Source: Candidatus Cybelea tumulisoli
Lineage (GTDB): Bacteria; Vulcanimicrobiota; Vulcanimicrobiia; Vulcanimicrobiales; Vulcanimicrobiaceae
Assembly (NCBI GenBank): GCA_003167155.1
Contig: PMTY01000163.1
Location: 21,667-57,813 of the forward strand
Length of the DNA stretch: 36,147 nucleotides
Direction of reading: 5' to 3'
The notes beneath the pieces were generated by a model. That model made no database searches and was not told where the DNA came from. It saw only the letters and a program-made list of their open reading frames with translations. This document shows, piece after piece, positions 7,697 to 15,940 of this stretch. Numbering within the stretch: the first letter of the stretch is position 1; each line of letters opens with the position of its first letter. Position numbers and translations under genes: made by a program.

Positions 7697-9478
7697 ATGA
7701 ATCTTCAACGTTTTTCGGCCGCCTTAACGGCGAGTGCACTCGTCGTTTCGGTTATCTCGGGGTGCAACAACGCATCGTCCTTGATGCCGGCGACCGGCTA
7801 CGGCACGATCGAGACGACCCGGCTTACGCCGGCAGAGCACGGCGTGTTGCTGCACAGGCTGCACCAGAAGATCAAGCACGTCTTCGTTATTTTCCAGGAG
7901 AACCACTCGTTCGATAACTATTTCGGCACGTACCCCGGCGCCGAAAACCTCAGAACGCCGCTGGCGAGAAAGCACGGCTACACGCAATACGACCGCGTCG
8001 CCAATAGGGAGCAAACGGTTTTTAAGACCACCGACCCCGACGTGCTCGGGCCGGACCAAGACCGCTACATCCTCGAAAAGAAGTTCGACGGCGGCAACAT
8101 GGACAAGTTCCTCTCCGGGGAAGAGATCGACAACATCAAGAATTATGGCCTCAAACCCGCCGCGGCGCGCCAGTATGGCCTCACGACGATGGCGGTCTAC
8201 GATTGCGATACGATCCCATATCTCTGGATGTACGCCCATAACTTCACGCTGTTCGACTATTACTTCCAGTCCGAAACCGGCCCGTCGTCGCCCGGAAACG
8301 TCTCGATGTTCGCCGGACAAGCCGGCATTTCTGAAGAGCACCGGTTTCCGAAGCTAGCCTCGAATCAGAGCGAAGGTCCCGGCGTTCCGATCAACGGCGA
8401 CCTCGATCCGTTCGCAGGGCCGTATACCGGCAAGGATACGACCGTCCAAATTCCTCAGAGTTATGCGACGCTCGGCATGACGCTCGGCGGTGCCTCCGAG
8501 GCCCAGTCGGCCGAAGCACACGCCGGCAGAGTGATGAAAGATCTCACGGCGATTGCGGCGTTAAAACAGTCCTCGATCCCGTGGATGTGGGCGCAAGAAG
8601 GCTTCGTCAGAACTCACGGCGACTCGGCTGACGCCGGCTATGTCGCGCACCACAACGCTCCGCAGTATTTCGACTACATCCGCAACAATAAGGCCTACTG
8701 GTCGCAGGTCAACACGACCCAAGCCTTGATGAAGCAGATCACCACCGGGACGCTGCCGGAGAGCGGCGTCTTCTTCGTCAAAGGCTCCAAGGCCAACCAT
8801 TTCGGCTGGAAGCCGGCCAGCAAGAACCCGTTGATTCAGGCGGATTACATAGGCGACGACGACCATCCGGGTCCCGGCGATGCCGACGTCCAGATCTCTG
8901 AAGCGTTCGTGGCAACGTGGGTCGATGCGATCGCGTCGAGCAAGTATTGGAAAGACTCGGCGATCTTGATCGCCTGGGATGACGGCGGCGGATTCTACGA
9001 TCACGTCGCGCCGACGGCCTTCGAACAGTGCAACGACGGCTTCCCGTGTGGCGACGGGCAGCGGCTTCCGTTCATCGTCGTCTCGCCCTACTCGCTCTCC
9101 GGCACCGTCGTGCACGACTACAGCGACACCGTTTCGGTCTCGAAGTTTGTCGAGGGGGTCTTTGGCGTTCCGGCGATGGCCTCGCTTCCCGACGAAGCTT
9201 CGGTCGAGCCATATGGTCCGCGCGACTATCCGAGCAAAGAGCTCTCCGACCTCGCCGGCGCCTTCGACCTTGCGAAACTCAACGGGTCCACGGGCCTTAA
9301 CCCGGCATCGCTCGCGGAAATTCCCGGAACCGTCGTCAACCACTTCCCCTCGACGATGAACTGCCAGACGCTTCACCTGCGGCCGCTCAATATTCCGACG
9401 CAGCCGCCCTACTACCGTCCCCACGAACTCCTCAAGGGAAGCTTGCGGATCGAGAGCCTGCACTCGCAGAGTGATTAG
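7697..9478 (+). CDS. PF04185 phosphoesterase (phospholipase C/acid phosphatase type), lipoprotein
   Basis: A 593-residue alkaline-phosphatase-fold phosphoesterase. The N-terminus has a lipobox (VISGC at about residue 22), so it is probably lipid-anchored outside the cytoplasmic membrane. Family hallmarks are VFVIFQENHSFDNYFGTYPG (nucleophile/metal region), SETGPSSPGN, and the late metal-site motif IAWDDGGGFYDHVAP. PF04185 enzymes hydrolyse phosphate monoesters or phospholipids; which is not decidable here. GGAG precedes the ATG by nine bases. It converges with the next gene, and the two stop codons overlap (TTAG, 9475-9478). A second family member lies at 22.5 kb. Confidence 0.92.
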   Translation: MNLQRFSAALTASALVVSVISGCNNASSLMPATGYGTIETTRLTPAEHGVLLHRLHQKIKHVFVIFQENHSFDNYFGTYPGAENLRTPLARKHGYTQYDRVANREQTVFKTTDPDVLGPDQDRYILEKKFDGGNMDKFLSGEEIDNIKNYGLKPAAARQYGLTTMAVYDCDTIPYLWMYAHNFTLFDYYFQSETGPSSPGNVSMFAGQAGISEEHRFPKLASNQSEGPGVPINGDLDPFAGPYTGKDTTVQIPQSYATLGMTLGGASEAQSAEAHAGRVMKDLTAIAALKQSSIPWMWAQEGFVRTHGDSADAGYVAHHNAPQYFDYIRNNKAYWSQVNTTQALMKQITTGTLPESGVFFVKGSKANHFGWKPASKNPLIQADYIGDDDHPGPGDADVQISEAFVATWVDAIASSKYWKDSAILIAWDDGGGFYDHVAPTAFEQCNDGFPCGDGQRLPFIVVSPYSLSGTVVHDYSDTVSVSKFVEGVFGVPAMASLPDEASVEPYGPRDYPSKELSDLAGAFDLAKLNGSTGLNPASLAEIPGTVVNHFPSTMNCQTLHLRPLNIPTQPPYYRPHELLKGSLRIESLHSQSD

Positions 9479-10143
9479 CCATCCTCTGCAAATCGGCGTA
9501 TCGCGGCGAGATCGTCGAGCGCAGCGGCTAAGCTGCGCCCGGCGATCTCGTCGGCGAGGAAACGAATCGGCGTTGCGCGCTCGAGCCTGGGGCCGAACGC
9601 TCTAGCAATTCCTACGGCGATCGGAATAACGGCGATTCCGAAGAGCACGTTGGCCGCCAGCCACGCTGGGCTCGGGCCGGCGTAGATATCGATGCCAAAG
9701 AACCCGCGCATCGCGACGATCAGAAGCGGCACCCACATCAGCGGACCAAAGAGCAGCGTCCCCATCGTCGCGCGAATGCGCGAAAGCCGAAGGCGTTGCA
9801 GGCGATATTGGATGGCGACGACGGGTTCGTCGTAATCCAGCCTGCGCAGTTCGACGAGCTGACGCGCTCCGGCAACGACCAGCGCGATCGCGTAGGCATC
9901 GAGCATAGCCGCGGGAACCAAGAATTTCGCCTCGCGTATATGATCGGCTGCGAACCAACCCAGCAGGACGATACCGATCAGGTTGACGATCAGCTCGAAG
10001 GCGATCCCACGCGCAAGCCGCTTCAGCGACGCATCGGCCTTATGCAGGTTCCATTGCGTGAAGAGCAGCGTGTTGAGGCGAATGCTTGCCTCGAGCCTCC
10101 GATTGCTCTCGTTCCATGCGGCTTTGACTTCCTCGAGTTCCAT
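9475..10143 (-). CDS. Four-helix membrane protein encoded next to an ECF sigma factor
   Basis: A 222-residue protein I do not recognise as a named family. The N-terminal 60 residues are polar and helical (MELEEVKAAWNESNRRLEAS). Two pairs of hydrophobic helices follow (around residues 48-65, 78-93, 128-148 and 160-182), then a basic/acidic cytoplasmic C-terminus. It starts 15 bases after the sigma-factor stop, so the pair is co-transcribed. By position it could be an anti-sigma or membrane partner of that sigma factor. It lacks an obvious zinc-binding anti-sigma (HxxxCxxC) motif, so that role is inference. Confidence 0.75.
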   Translation of the reverse strand: MELEEVKAAWNESNRRLEASIRLNTLLFTQWNLHKADASLKRLARGIAFELIVNLIGIVLLGWFAADHIREAKFLVPAAMLDAYAIALVVAGARQLVELRRLDYDEPVVAIQYRLQRLRLSRIRATMGTLLFGPLMWVPLLIVAMRGFFGIDIYAGPSPAWLAANVLFGIAVIPIAVGIARAFGPRLERATPIRFLADEIAGRSLAAALDDLAAIRRFAEDG

Positions 10144-10158
10144 GGCGTTCTCCGTTCG

Positions 10159-10671
10159 TTAGACGTTGTTGTGCGCAGCAATGTCGCGCTTGAGGCGTTG
10201 TTTGATTCGGCCGATCTTGGTGGCGACGTTCGTCTCCGATATGCCGAGAATCGCGGCGATTTCGGCGTACGAGTTGTCGCCGAGATACAGGATCATCAGC
10301 GCGCGATTCAGCTCGTCGAGCTCTTCGATAACCTCACGCAAGAGCGCGAGGGCATCGTCGCTTTGCGCCTCGGGGGGTGCCGGCAGCGTTTCGAGGACTG
10401 CCGGTTCGGCCGGCTCGACGTTCCTGGCCTTTCGCATCTCGGCGCGCTGGAATGAGATGGCGACGTTGACCGCGACCCGGTACATCCAGGTCGAGAAGGC
10501 GGCACGTTCGTCGAAGCGGCCGTAGGCGCGCCAGAGCTGGGCGACGATCTCCGCGATCAAGTCCTCGCGGCCGGCGGCATCGCGGCAGTACGCGCCGGCG
10601 ACCTTGGCGAGAACACCGCGGTGCCGGTCGAGGCGATCGACGAAAGCGGCCTGCGCGTCCTTCGTTCTCAT
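10159..10671 (-). CDS. ECF-type RNA polymerase sigma factor
   Basis: A 170-residue group 4 sigma factor. Region 2 is visible as DLIAEIVAQLWRAYGRF followed by FSTWMYRVAVNVA (core binding and -10 recognition). Region 4 is LLREVIEELDELNRALMILY then SYAEIAAILGISETNVATKI, a helix-turn-helix for -35 recognition. The linker is proline-rich. AGGTG lies six bases before the ATG. It sits between a MetC-like gene 35 bases upstream and a four-helix membrane protein 15 bases downstream. No anti-sigma with a known domain is present, so the signal is unknown. Confidence 0.92.
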   Translation of the reverse strand: MRTKDAQAAFVDRLDRHRGVLAKVAGAYCRDAAGREDLIAEIVAQLWRAYGRFDERAAFSTWMYRVAVNVAISFQRAEMRKARNVEPAEPAVLETLPAPPEAQSDDALALLREVIEELDELNRALMILYLGDNSYAEIAAILGISETNVATKIGRIKQRLKRDIAAHNNV

Positions 10672-10706
10672 TTCACCTGGGTTAGTCGCTGGGACGGTCT
10701 ACGGAA

Positions 10707-11870
10707 TCACACTTTGAGGCGCGCGAAGGCTTTCTCGAGGTCGCCGATGAGATCGCTCGTGGACTCGAGGCCTACGCTGAAACGCACGAGGCGGTGGCCA
10801 TACGCCGGACGCCCCGAGGCCTTGCCGATCGCGTAGGCGACCGCAAGACTGGTCGTTCCGCCCCAGCTGTAGCCGATTTTGAAGAGCTGCAGCGCATCGA
10901 CGAAGGCCCAAACCGCTTCGCGCGTCGGGCCCGGTCGCAAGACGATGGAAAAGACCCCGGACGAGCCGAGAAAATCGCGCGTGTAAAAATCGTGCCCCGG
11001 GCAGGATGGGAGCGCGGGATGGAGGACGCGCTCGACTTCGGGGCGCTCGGCGAGCCAGTTCGCAATCGCCAGCGCAGAGCGTTCGATGGTGTCCAGACGG
11101 ACGGCAAGCGTTTGCAGTCCGCGCAGCGCGAGGCTGCAGTCGTCGGGCGAGACGGCGGCGCCGATCACCTGCCGCGCCTCGCCGAGTTGCCGGTACAGCA
11201 CTTCCTCTCGAACCGTCACCGAACCGAGCAGCACGTCGCTATGGCCGCCGATGTATTTCGTGATGGCCTGCATCGTGACGTCAACGCCGTGCGCGAATGC
11301 GTCGAGAAACACCCCCGCCGACCACGTGTTGTCCAGCGCGACCAATACGTTGCGCGAATGCGCCGCCTCGACGATGGCCGGCAGATCCTGCACTTCCATC
11401 GTGACCGAGCCGGGGCTTTCGGTCCAAATCAAGCGCGTCTTCTCGTTGAATAGCTTTGCGATCTCGCCACCGATCGTCGGCTCGTAGAAGGTGGCGGTTA
11501 CGCCGAAGCGCGCGAGCACCGACGTGGTGAGCTGCCTGTTTGGGCGATAGACGCTTTGAGGCAGTAGAATATGGTCGCCGGCTTTCAACAACGCGAAGTC
11601 GACGAGCGAGATCGCAGATTGTCCGCCGGGGGTGAGGATCGTGTGGCGTCCCGATTCGAGCTCGCAGATCCGCGCGGCAAGTTCGAGGGACGTCGGCGTT
11701 CCGTAGAGGCCGTAGGTATAACCCGCGCGCTCTTGGTCCCAGTCGTCGGTAACGGCGGCCGAGTTGGGGAAGAGCGTCGTCGAGCCGCGGTAAACCGGCA
11801 TCGCGAGCGAGCGATATCCCTGCGGAATGCGCGCTTGGGAGTGCAGAAGCCGCGTCTGCCAGGTGCTCAT
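10707..11870 (-). CDS. metC: Cystathionine beta-lyase-like PLP enzyme (Cys/Met metabolism family)
   Basis: A 387-residue fold-type I PLP enzyme of the Cys/Met metabolism family. Motifs are MPVYRGSTTLFP, a YTYGLYGTPTSLELA segment binding PLP phosphate, LDNTWSAG, and the PLP lysine in QAITKYIGGHSDVLLGSV. Closest by memory to MetC-type cystathionine beta-lyases, which make homocysteine, pyruvate and ammonia from cystathionine; gamma-lyase or sulfhydrylase activity cannot be excluded. I chose the ATG at 11870 (MSTWQTRLLHSQ) because it matches the usual N-terminus. An ATG at 11885 and a TTG at 11900, the latter preceded by AAAAGG, are alternatives. It is upstream of and co-directional with the sigma factor. 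Confidence 0.85.
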   Translation of the reverse strand: MSTWQTRLLHSQARIPQGYRSLAMPVYRGSTTLFPNSAAVTDDWDQERAGYTYGLYGTPTSLELAARICELESGRHTILTPGGQSAISLVDFALLKAGDHILLPQSVYRPNRQLTTSVLARFGVTATFYEPTIGGEIAKLFNEKTRLIWTESPGSVTMEVQDLPAIVEAAHSRNVLVALDNTWSAGVFLDAFAHGVDVTMQAITKYIGGHSDVLLGSVTVREEVLYRQLGEARQVIGAAVSPDDCSLALRGLQTLAVRLDTIERSALAIANWLAERPEVERVLHPALPSCPGHDFYTRDFLGSSGVFSIVLRPGPTREAVWAFVDALQLFKIGYSWGGTTSLAVAYAIGKASGRPAYGHRLVRFSVGLESTSDLIGDLEKAFARLKV

Positions 11871-11944
11871 GGGCGGCGCTTTCATTCGAGCCGCCCACAA
11901 GCCTTTTAGATGCCTGATACGCTTGGCCGGAGAACGACCGGCGG

Positions 11945-12556
11945 ATGGAACCGCAAACCCCGGCCGCGCCTACTTCGCGACCGGTCTCAATACTCGCAAT
12001 CTTTAGCGTATTTCTGCAGATCGGAGCGACGAGCTTCGGCGGTGGCGTCGTAGCCTATCTGCGAAACGCGCTGGTCAAGAAAAAGAAATGGCTGGACGAT
12101 ACCGAGTTTCTCGAGCTGATGTCGCTCAGCAACACCTTGCCCGGCTTAAATGCGACGAATATGTCGATTCTTGCGGGCCAGCGCTTGCGCGGATGGCTCG
12201 GGGCAGTCGCGGCGATGCTGGGGATGTGTCTGCCGTCTCTGGTTCTCATGATTGCTGCGGGCATCGCGTACGGCGAGGAAGGGAGCCGGCCGTTGGTCAC
12301 GGCGGCGCTCCGAGGCGTCGCGGCGGCGGCGACGGGGCTGATCGCGGCAACCTGGTTCCAAATCGGAAAGAAGACGGTGAAAGGCTTCTACGACGGATTC
12401 TTTATCCTGGCGGCGATCCTGGGCATCAACTACTTCAAACTTTCGGTACCGGTCGTGCTGCTGTCGGTGGGCGCGCTGTCGATCTTTGCCTTCCGGCCGC
12501 ACAAGCCCGGAGCACACCCGAAGGAGGACCACGCGTGGATCAGATCCCTGCAATAG
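11945..12556 (+). CDS. Chromate transporter half-protein, N-terminal type
   Basis: A 203-residue single-domain chromate transporter (PF02417). Typical motifs are FLQIGATSFGGGVVAYL near the N-terminus and LPGLNATNMSILAGQRLRG, followed by several membrane helices. Short CHR proteins act as pairs with opposite membrane topology. The next gene is the partner and overlaps this one by 22 bases. CHR transporters efflux chromate by analogy with sulfate, although many environmental homologues have untested substrates. The start is the ATG at 11945. Confidence 0.9.
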   Translation: MEPQTPAAPTSRPVSILAIFSVFLQIGATSFGGGVVAYLRNALVKKKKWLDDTEFLELMSLSNTLPGLNATNMSILAGQRLRGWLGAVAAMLGMCLPSLVLMIAAGIAYGEEGSRPLVTAALRGVAAAATGLIAATWFQIGKKTVKGFYDGFFILAAILGINYFKLSVPVVLLSVGALSIFAFRPHKPGAHPKEDHAWIRSLQ

Positions 12557-13056
12557 CCCGCGTCTTTGCGTATCTCTCGCTGCTAACCATCGGCGGCGGC
12601 ATGGCGGCCTTTCCGGAGATGAAAAATCTGGTCATCGACGTCCATCATTGGCTCACCTATCCGCAGCTGATTCATATCTACAGCGTCGGTCAAATATCGC
12701 CGGGGCCGAACATGATGATGGTTGCGACGATCGGCGAGCGCGTCGCCGGAATCCCCGGCGCGCTGGTCGCCGCAATTGCGTTCTTTGTGCCGACCGGCAT
12801 TCTGACGTTGTTCGTCGGCGGTCTCTGGAAGCGGCTCGAGAACTGGCCGTGGCGGTCGTCGATTCAAAAAGGCCTTGCGCCTGTGGCGATCGGTCTTGCC
12901 GTCGCCGGCCTCATTACGTTCGGCAGAACCGCGGTTACCGGTTGGGTAACTGTGGCGGTGGCGCTCCTCGTCTTCGCGGCCTCGATGCGCACGCGTCTCA
13001 ACCCCGCGCTGCTGATTCTCGGAGGAGCGGTCGTCGGCGCGTTCGCCCTGCGATAA
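12535..13056 (+). CDS. Chromate transporter half-protein, C-terminal type
   Basis: A 173-residue PF02417 protein that pairs with the preceding gene. Motifs are LSLLTIGGGMAAFPEM, ISPGPNMMMVATIGERVAG and GALVAAIAFFVPTGILTL. The start is a GTG at 12535, selected because a strong AAGGAGG lies nine bases upstream, inside the 3' end of the first half gene. A longer reading frame back to 12088 exists but has no family similarity. The 22-base overlap indicates coupled synthesis of a heterodimer. Confidence 0.9.
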   Translation: MDQIPAIARVFAYLSLLTIGGGMAAFPEMKNLVIDVHHWLTYPQLIHIYSVGQISPGPNMMMVATIGERVAGIPGALVAAIAFFVPTGILTLFVGGLWKRLENWPWRSSIQKGLAPVAIGLAVAGLITFGRTAVTGWVTVAVALLVFAASMRTRLNPALLILGGAVVGAFALR

Positions 13057-13084
13057 CGCGCTCGAAGGATTGAACCAGGGTTAA

Positions 13085-13105
13085 ATGGGTACCCGTCCCC
13101 TATGA
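13085..13105 (+). other. Possible six-codon leader ORF ending on the SOD start
   Basis: An ATG at 13085 opens a six-residue frame (MGTRPL) whose TGA overlaps the SOD ATG as ATGA. CAGGG stands four bases before it, while the SOD start itself has no SD. It could be a coupling mini-ORF or chance. Confidence 0.25.
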
Positions 13106-13689
13106 AGATCTATGCACCAAAGAAATGGGCCCTTTCCGGACTAAACGGCATCTCGGACGCGACCCTCGAGATGCATTTCTCGCTTTACGAGGGCTACGTT
13201 AAGAACACAAATCTGCTGAACGAGCGTCTGGGCGCGATCCGCCAGGCCGGGAAAGTCGCCGGCGCCGATCCGGCATTCGCCGAGCTGGTACGCCGGCTCG
13301 GCTTTGAGTACAACGGCATGCGCTTGCACGAATACTACTTCGACAACATGGCCAAGGCGCCGGGTGAGATCGGCACGGGCCGGCTCTATAACGTCCTCGG
13401 CGAGGCTTACGAGGGCTTCGAAGAATGGAAGAAAGATTTCATGGCCGTCGGAGGCATGCGTGGAATCGGTTGGGTCATCGCGTACTGCGATACGACCAAC
13501 GGACAGATTACCAATCACTGGATCAGCGATCACGAGAATGGAAATCTGGCCGGATTCGTACCGGTGGTGGTAATGGACGTCTGGGAGCACGCGTTCATCA
13601 AGGATTACAAACCTTCCGACAAAGGGAAGTACATCGAGGCGTTTTTTGCCAACGTCGACTGGAAGGCGTGTGAATCCAGGTTGCCGTGA
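13102..13689 (+). CDS. Superoxide dismutase, Fe/Mn family
   Basis: This 195-residue protein has the Fe/Mn-SOD layout. Candidate metal ligands are His in LEMHFSLYEGYV (about residue 25), His in RLHEYYFDNM (about 76), and Asp and His in VMDVWEHAFIKDY (about 158 and 162). It catalyses disproportionation of superoxide to O2 and H2O2, probably in the cytoplasm since no signal peptide is visible. By eye, the second-sphere residue in SDHENGNLAGF is His where many family members have Gln, as in some mycobacterial-type Fe-SODs; the metal cannot be assigned. The stop overlaps the next gene as GTGA. Confidence 0.88.
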   Translation: MKIYAPKKWALSGLNGISDATLEMHFSLYEGYVKNTNLLNERLGAIRQAGKVAGADPAFAELVRRLGFEYNGMRLHEYYFDNMAKAPGEIGTGRLYNVLGEAYEGFEEWKKDFMAVGGMRGIGWVIAYCDTTNGQITNHWISDHENGNLAGFVPVVVMDVWEHAFIKDYKPSDKGKYIEAFFANVDWKACESRLP

Positions 13690-14183
13690 ACTGTTACTTC
13701 TTGCGCCACGGCATTGCCGTGGAGCCCGACGAATGGAAAGGCCGCGATTTTGACCGGCCGCTGACGCGCGAGGGGATCGAGCGAATGCAACGCGAGGCGC
13801 GCGCCATCGCCGATCTCACGCTCGAACTCGACGCTATCGTGACGAGTCCGCTGCTGCGCGCGCGCCAGACGGCCGAAATTGTCGCGAGTCAGCTAAAGCT
13901 GCGCGACGAAATCGTCGAAGACGTCCGGCTCGCCGGCGGTTTTGACGCCAGACGGCTCTCCGAGATCCTCGACGATCACGATAAGGCCGATGCGATCATG
14001 CTCGTCGGTCACGAGCCGACGATGAGCGCTGCGATCGGCCGGAGCATCGGCGACGCGAGCATCGAACTGAAGAAGGCTGCGCTCGCCGGCGTCGTCTTCG
14101 CGGACGCCTCCGCGACGCGCGGCACGCTCATCTGTCTGATTCCACCGAAGGTTCTCTCAAGGCTCGGTAGGGCGCATCCTTAG
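13686..14183 (+). CDS. sixA: SixA-like histidine phosphatase (RHG family)
   Basis: A 165-residue histidine phosphatase superfamily protein. The catalytic RHG motif is in CYFLRHGIAVEPDEW at the extreme N-terminus. The second Arg lies in TSPLLRARQTAEIV, and the second catalytic His in MLVGHEPTMSAAI. Length and motif spacing match SixA, which removes phosphate from phosphohistidine of HPt domains in E. coli; the target here is unknown. The start is the GTG at 13686, overlapping the SOD stop by four bases. The 3' end overlaps the convergent sigma-factor gene by 56 bases. Confidence 0.85.
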   Translation: MNCYFLRHGIAVEPDEWKGRDFDRPLTREGIERMQREARAIADLTLELDAIVTSPLLRARQTAEIVASQLKLRDEIVEDVRLAGGFDARRLSEILDDHDKADAIMLVGHEPTMSAAIGRSIGDASIELKKAALAGVVFADASATRGTLICLIPPKVLSRLGRAHP

Positions 14184-15063
14184 CGATGTACGGGACGTAA
14201 CGGAAATCGCGAATGAACGAGATACGGCCCGCGCTGACCTCAAGCAAGATGAAATACGCGGGCTTCTCGCTGGATGGCCGATCGAACATCGCAATGACCG
14301 GAACGCCATCGACGAAGCCGGCTTCCGCGCGGAGGTCGCCGGCCTTGATGTACGCGGCATAGCGATCGTAGTAGCCCGCATCCACCGCGCGCGGATGTTG
14401 CACGCGCGAAACAACTTCGAGGCGTGATTCCGCGGCAAGCAGAGCGCGCAACCCATCCCAGTTATGGGCGTTGAAGAGATCGACGTATCGCCGCAGGGTC
14501 ACGAGCGTCTCTACGGCGACGGGTCGCGGGCGATCCTCTAAACGCGCGCGTGGCGCTCGAGCGATATTTGCGCGCGCCCTGGACAAAGCCGCCTTCACGG
14601 CGCCGGCGGTCGTTCCCATCGTCTCCGCCGTTTCCTCGATCGTCTGCCCGAGCACGTCCTTGAGGATCGCGGCGCTGCGCTGCACCGGCGGAAGTTCGGT
14701 GAAGATGCTAAGCGCCGCTTCCACTAACTCCGGATCGACGCCGGCTTCGCCGGGTTCTGCGCGCTCCGGCACGTCGGCAACGGGCTCCACGTGCTGTCGT
14801 TCGTATCGTTTCAAAACATCCATAGCGGTGTTATGCGCGATCCGGAACAGCCAAGGTTTTAAGTTTGGCGGCTGCACCATCTGACCCAGGGCGTAATACG
14901 CTTTTGCTAAGGTCTCTTGGACCACGTCCTCTCCGTCGAAGACCGAACCGGTCATGCGTGCGCAATACCTGTGGAGCTCGGGCCGCACTTCGTCGACGAG
15001 CTCCATGAATTGATCGCGTGCTTCTTGCATCGCCGGCAGCAGCGCGCGCGCTTGGTCTTCCAT
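14128..15063 (-). CDS. ECF sigma factor with C-terminal NTF2/SnoaL-like domain
   Basis: A 311-residue fusion. Residues about 20-95 are sigma region 2 (FDGEDVVQETLAKAYYAL, then KPWLFRIAHNTAMDVLKRY). About 115-180 is region 4 (FTELPPVQRSAAILKDVLG, TIEETAETMGTTAGAVKAAL). About 190-300 is a SnoaL/NTF2-like fold (TLRRYVDLFNAHNWDGLRALL). ECF sigmas with this tail (such as SigJ/ECF41-type) are usually regulated through the tail instead of a separate anti-sigma. The DGGGR motif of ECF41 is not visible. The ATG lies two bases after the SDR stop, with GGAGTAAGG upstream. Last gene of a DUF899-smORF-SDR-sigma run. Confidence 0.9.
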   Translation of the reverse strand: MEDQARALLPAMQEARDQFMELVDEVRPELHRYCARMTGSVFDGEDVVQETLAKAYYALGQMVQPPNLKPWLFRIAHNTAMDVLKRYERQHVEPVADVPERAEPGEAGVDPELVEAALSIFTELPPVQRSAAILKDVLGQTIEETAETMGTTAGAVKAALSRARANIARAPRARLEDRPRPVAVETLVTLRRYVDLFNAHNWDGLRALLAAESRLEVVSRVQHPRAVDAGYYDRYAAYIKAGDLRAEAGFVDGVPVIAMFDRPSSEKPAYFILLEVSAGRISFIRDFRYVPYIAKDAPYRALREPSVESDR

Positions 15064-15065
15064 CC

Positions 15066-15821
15066 TTACTCCAACGGTTCGATGCCTTCACCCGTCACCG
15101 CGATCGCCGTGACGCCGTCTGCGATATCTCCTCGCAAACCGCTTACGATCGCCGCGCCGACTGTATCGGCGTCGAGCGGCACGTTCCAGCGGCGCTTGAG
15201 AAACTCCGCCGCCGAGAGGCCTTGCGTGGCGCCGTAATTGGTGGCCGCGGTGGTTCCGATCTCCGTGTCCACGATGAGCTGACGCGGCACGACGGCCAGG
15301 AAGCGGATACCGAGCTTCTTCGAGTCCGAAACTTCCTGCGCGTATTGCGCCATCAGCCATTGCATGCGCTTCGCGCCGGCATAACCGCCCGACAGCGGCG
15401 AGCCGGCGATCGCGGCGCCGCTCGAAACGATCGCAACCGTACCGCCCGCGCGAAGCGGAAGTGCGAGCACGGCTTTGAGCAAGTGAAATGCCGCTTTTGT
15501 ATCGGCGTTCCAAGGCGATGAAAAAGCCTCCCAGCTGAACTTGTCAATCGTCCCCATCTGCGGCCGGACGCCGGCGGCGAGCACGACGAACTGCGGATCG
15601 AACTCGCGCAGCAAGCGCTCCGCCGTCGTCGCGTCGGTCGCATCGGCTTGGACCGTTCGCACTGCGCCATCGAACCGAGCGGAGAGTGCGCTGAGTCCCT
15701 CGCGTCCTCGCGCAACGGCGACGACCGAGACCCCCTCGGAAACCAAGTGTTTCACCGTTGCGAGGCCGACGCCGGAAGTAGCTCCGATAACGACTGCGGA
15801 CTTATCTTGCAGCAGGTTCAT
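15066..15821 (-). CDS. Short-chain dehydrogenase/reductase (SDR)
   Basis: A 251-residue classical SDR. The cofactor-binding glycine motif is VVIGATSGVGLATV (residues about 9-22). LAAGV stands in for the NAG motif. The active site comprises the Ser in VSSGAAIAG and the YAGAK catalytic Tyr/Lys pair. It reduces or oxidises an unknown carbonyl or alcohol with NAD(P)H. The start is the ATG at 15821, overlapping the stop of the upstream 40-codon gene as ATGA; a longer reading frame to 16133 lies antisense to other genes and is not used. It precedes the sigma-factor gene by two bases. Confidence 0.88.
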   Translation of the reverse strand: MNLLQDKSAVVIGATSGVGLATVKHLVSEGVSVVAVARGREGLSALSARFDGAVRTVQADATDATTAERLLREFDPQFVVLAAGVRPQMGTIDKFSWEAFSSPWNADTKAAFHLLKAVLALPLRAGGTVAIVSSGAAIAGSPLSGGYAGAKRMQWLMAQYAQEVSDSKKLGIRFLAVVPRQLIVDTEIGTTAATNYGATQGLSAAEFLKRRWNVPLDADTVGAAIVSGLRGDIADGVTAIAVTGEGIEPLE

Positions 15822-15940
15822 CGTAATACTCTGCTTAGAATCGCAGCTAGCCAAATCACCGTCCCGGTTCCGACTCCGCTCGCCAATGGTCCCAGAGCCT
15901 CTTCCACCGACAGCCCCAGAATATGCGCGAGAAGGATCAT
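15818..15940 (-). CDS. Small (40 aa) single-helix membrane protein
   Basis: A 40-codon gene, easily missed. A perfect AGGAGG stands eight bases before the ATG at 15940. That ATG overlaps the DUF899 stop as ATGA, and its own TGA overlaps the SDR start, again as ATGA. The peptide (MILLAHILGLSVEEAL then a GVGTGTVIWLAAIL helix and SRVLR end) has one or two short hydrophobic helices and a basic C-terminus, suggesting an inner-membrane peptide. I recognise no family. Position in a four-gene run with DUF899, SDR and an NTF2-tailed sigma factor suggests a linked redox or stress role, as inference. Confidence 0.7.
   Translation of the reverse strand: MILLAHILGLSVEEALGPLASGVGTGTVIWLAAILSRVLR

Noticed and set aside
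12088-12534. N-terminal extension of the second chromate transporter half
   Set aside because: It is an off-frame reading of the first half gene; the GTG at 12535 has a strong SD.
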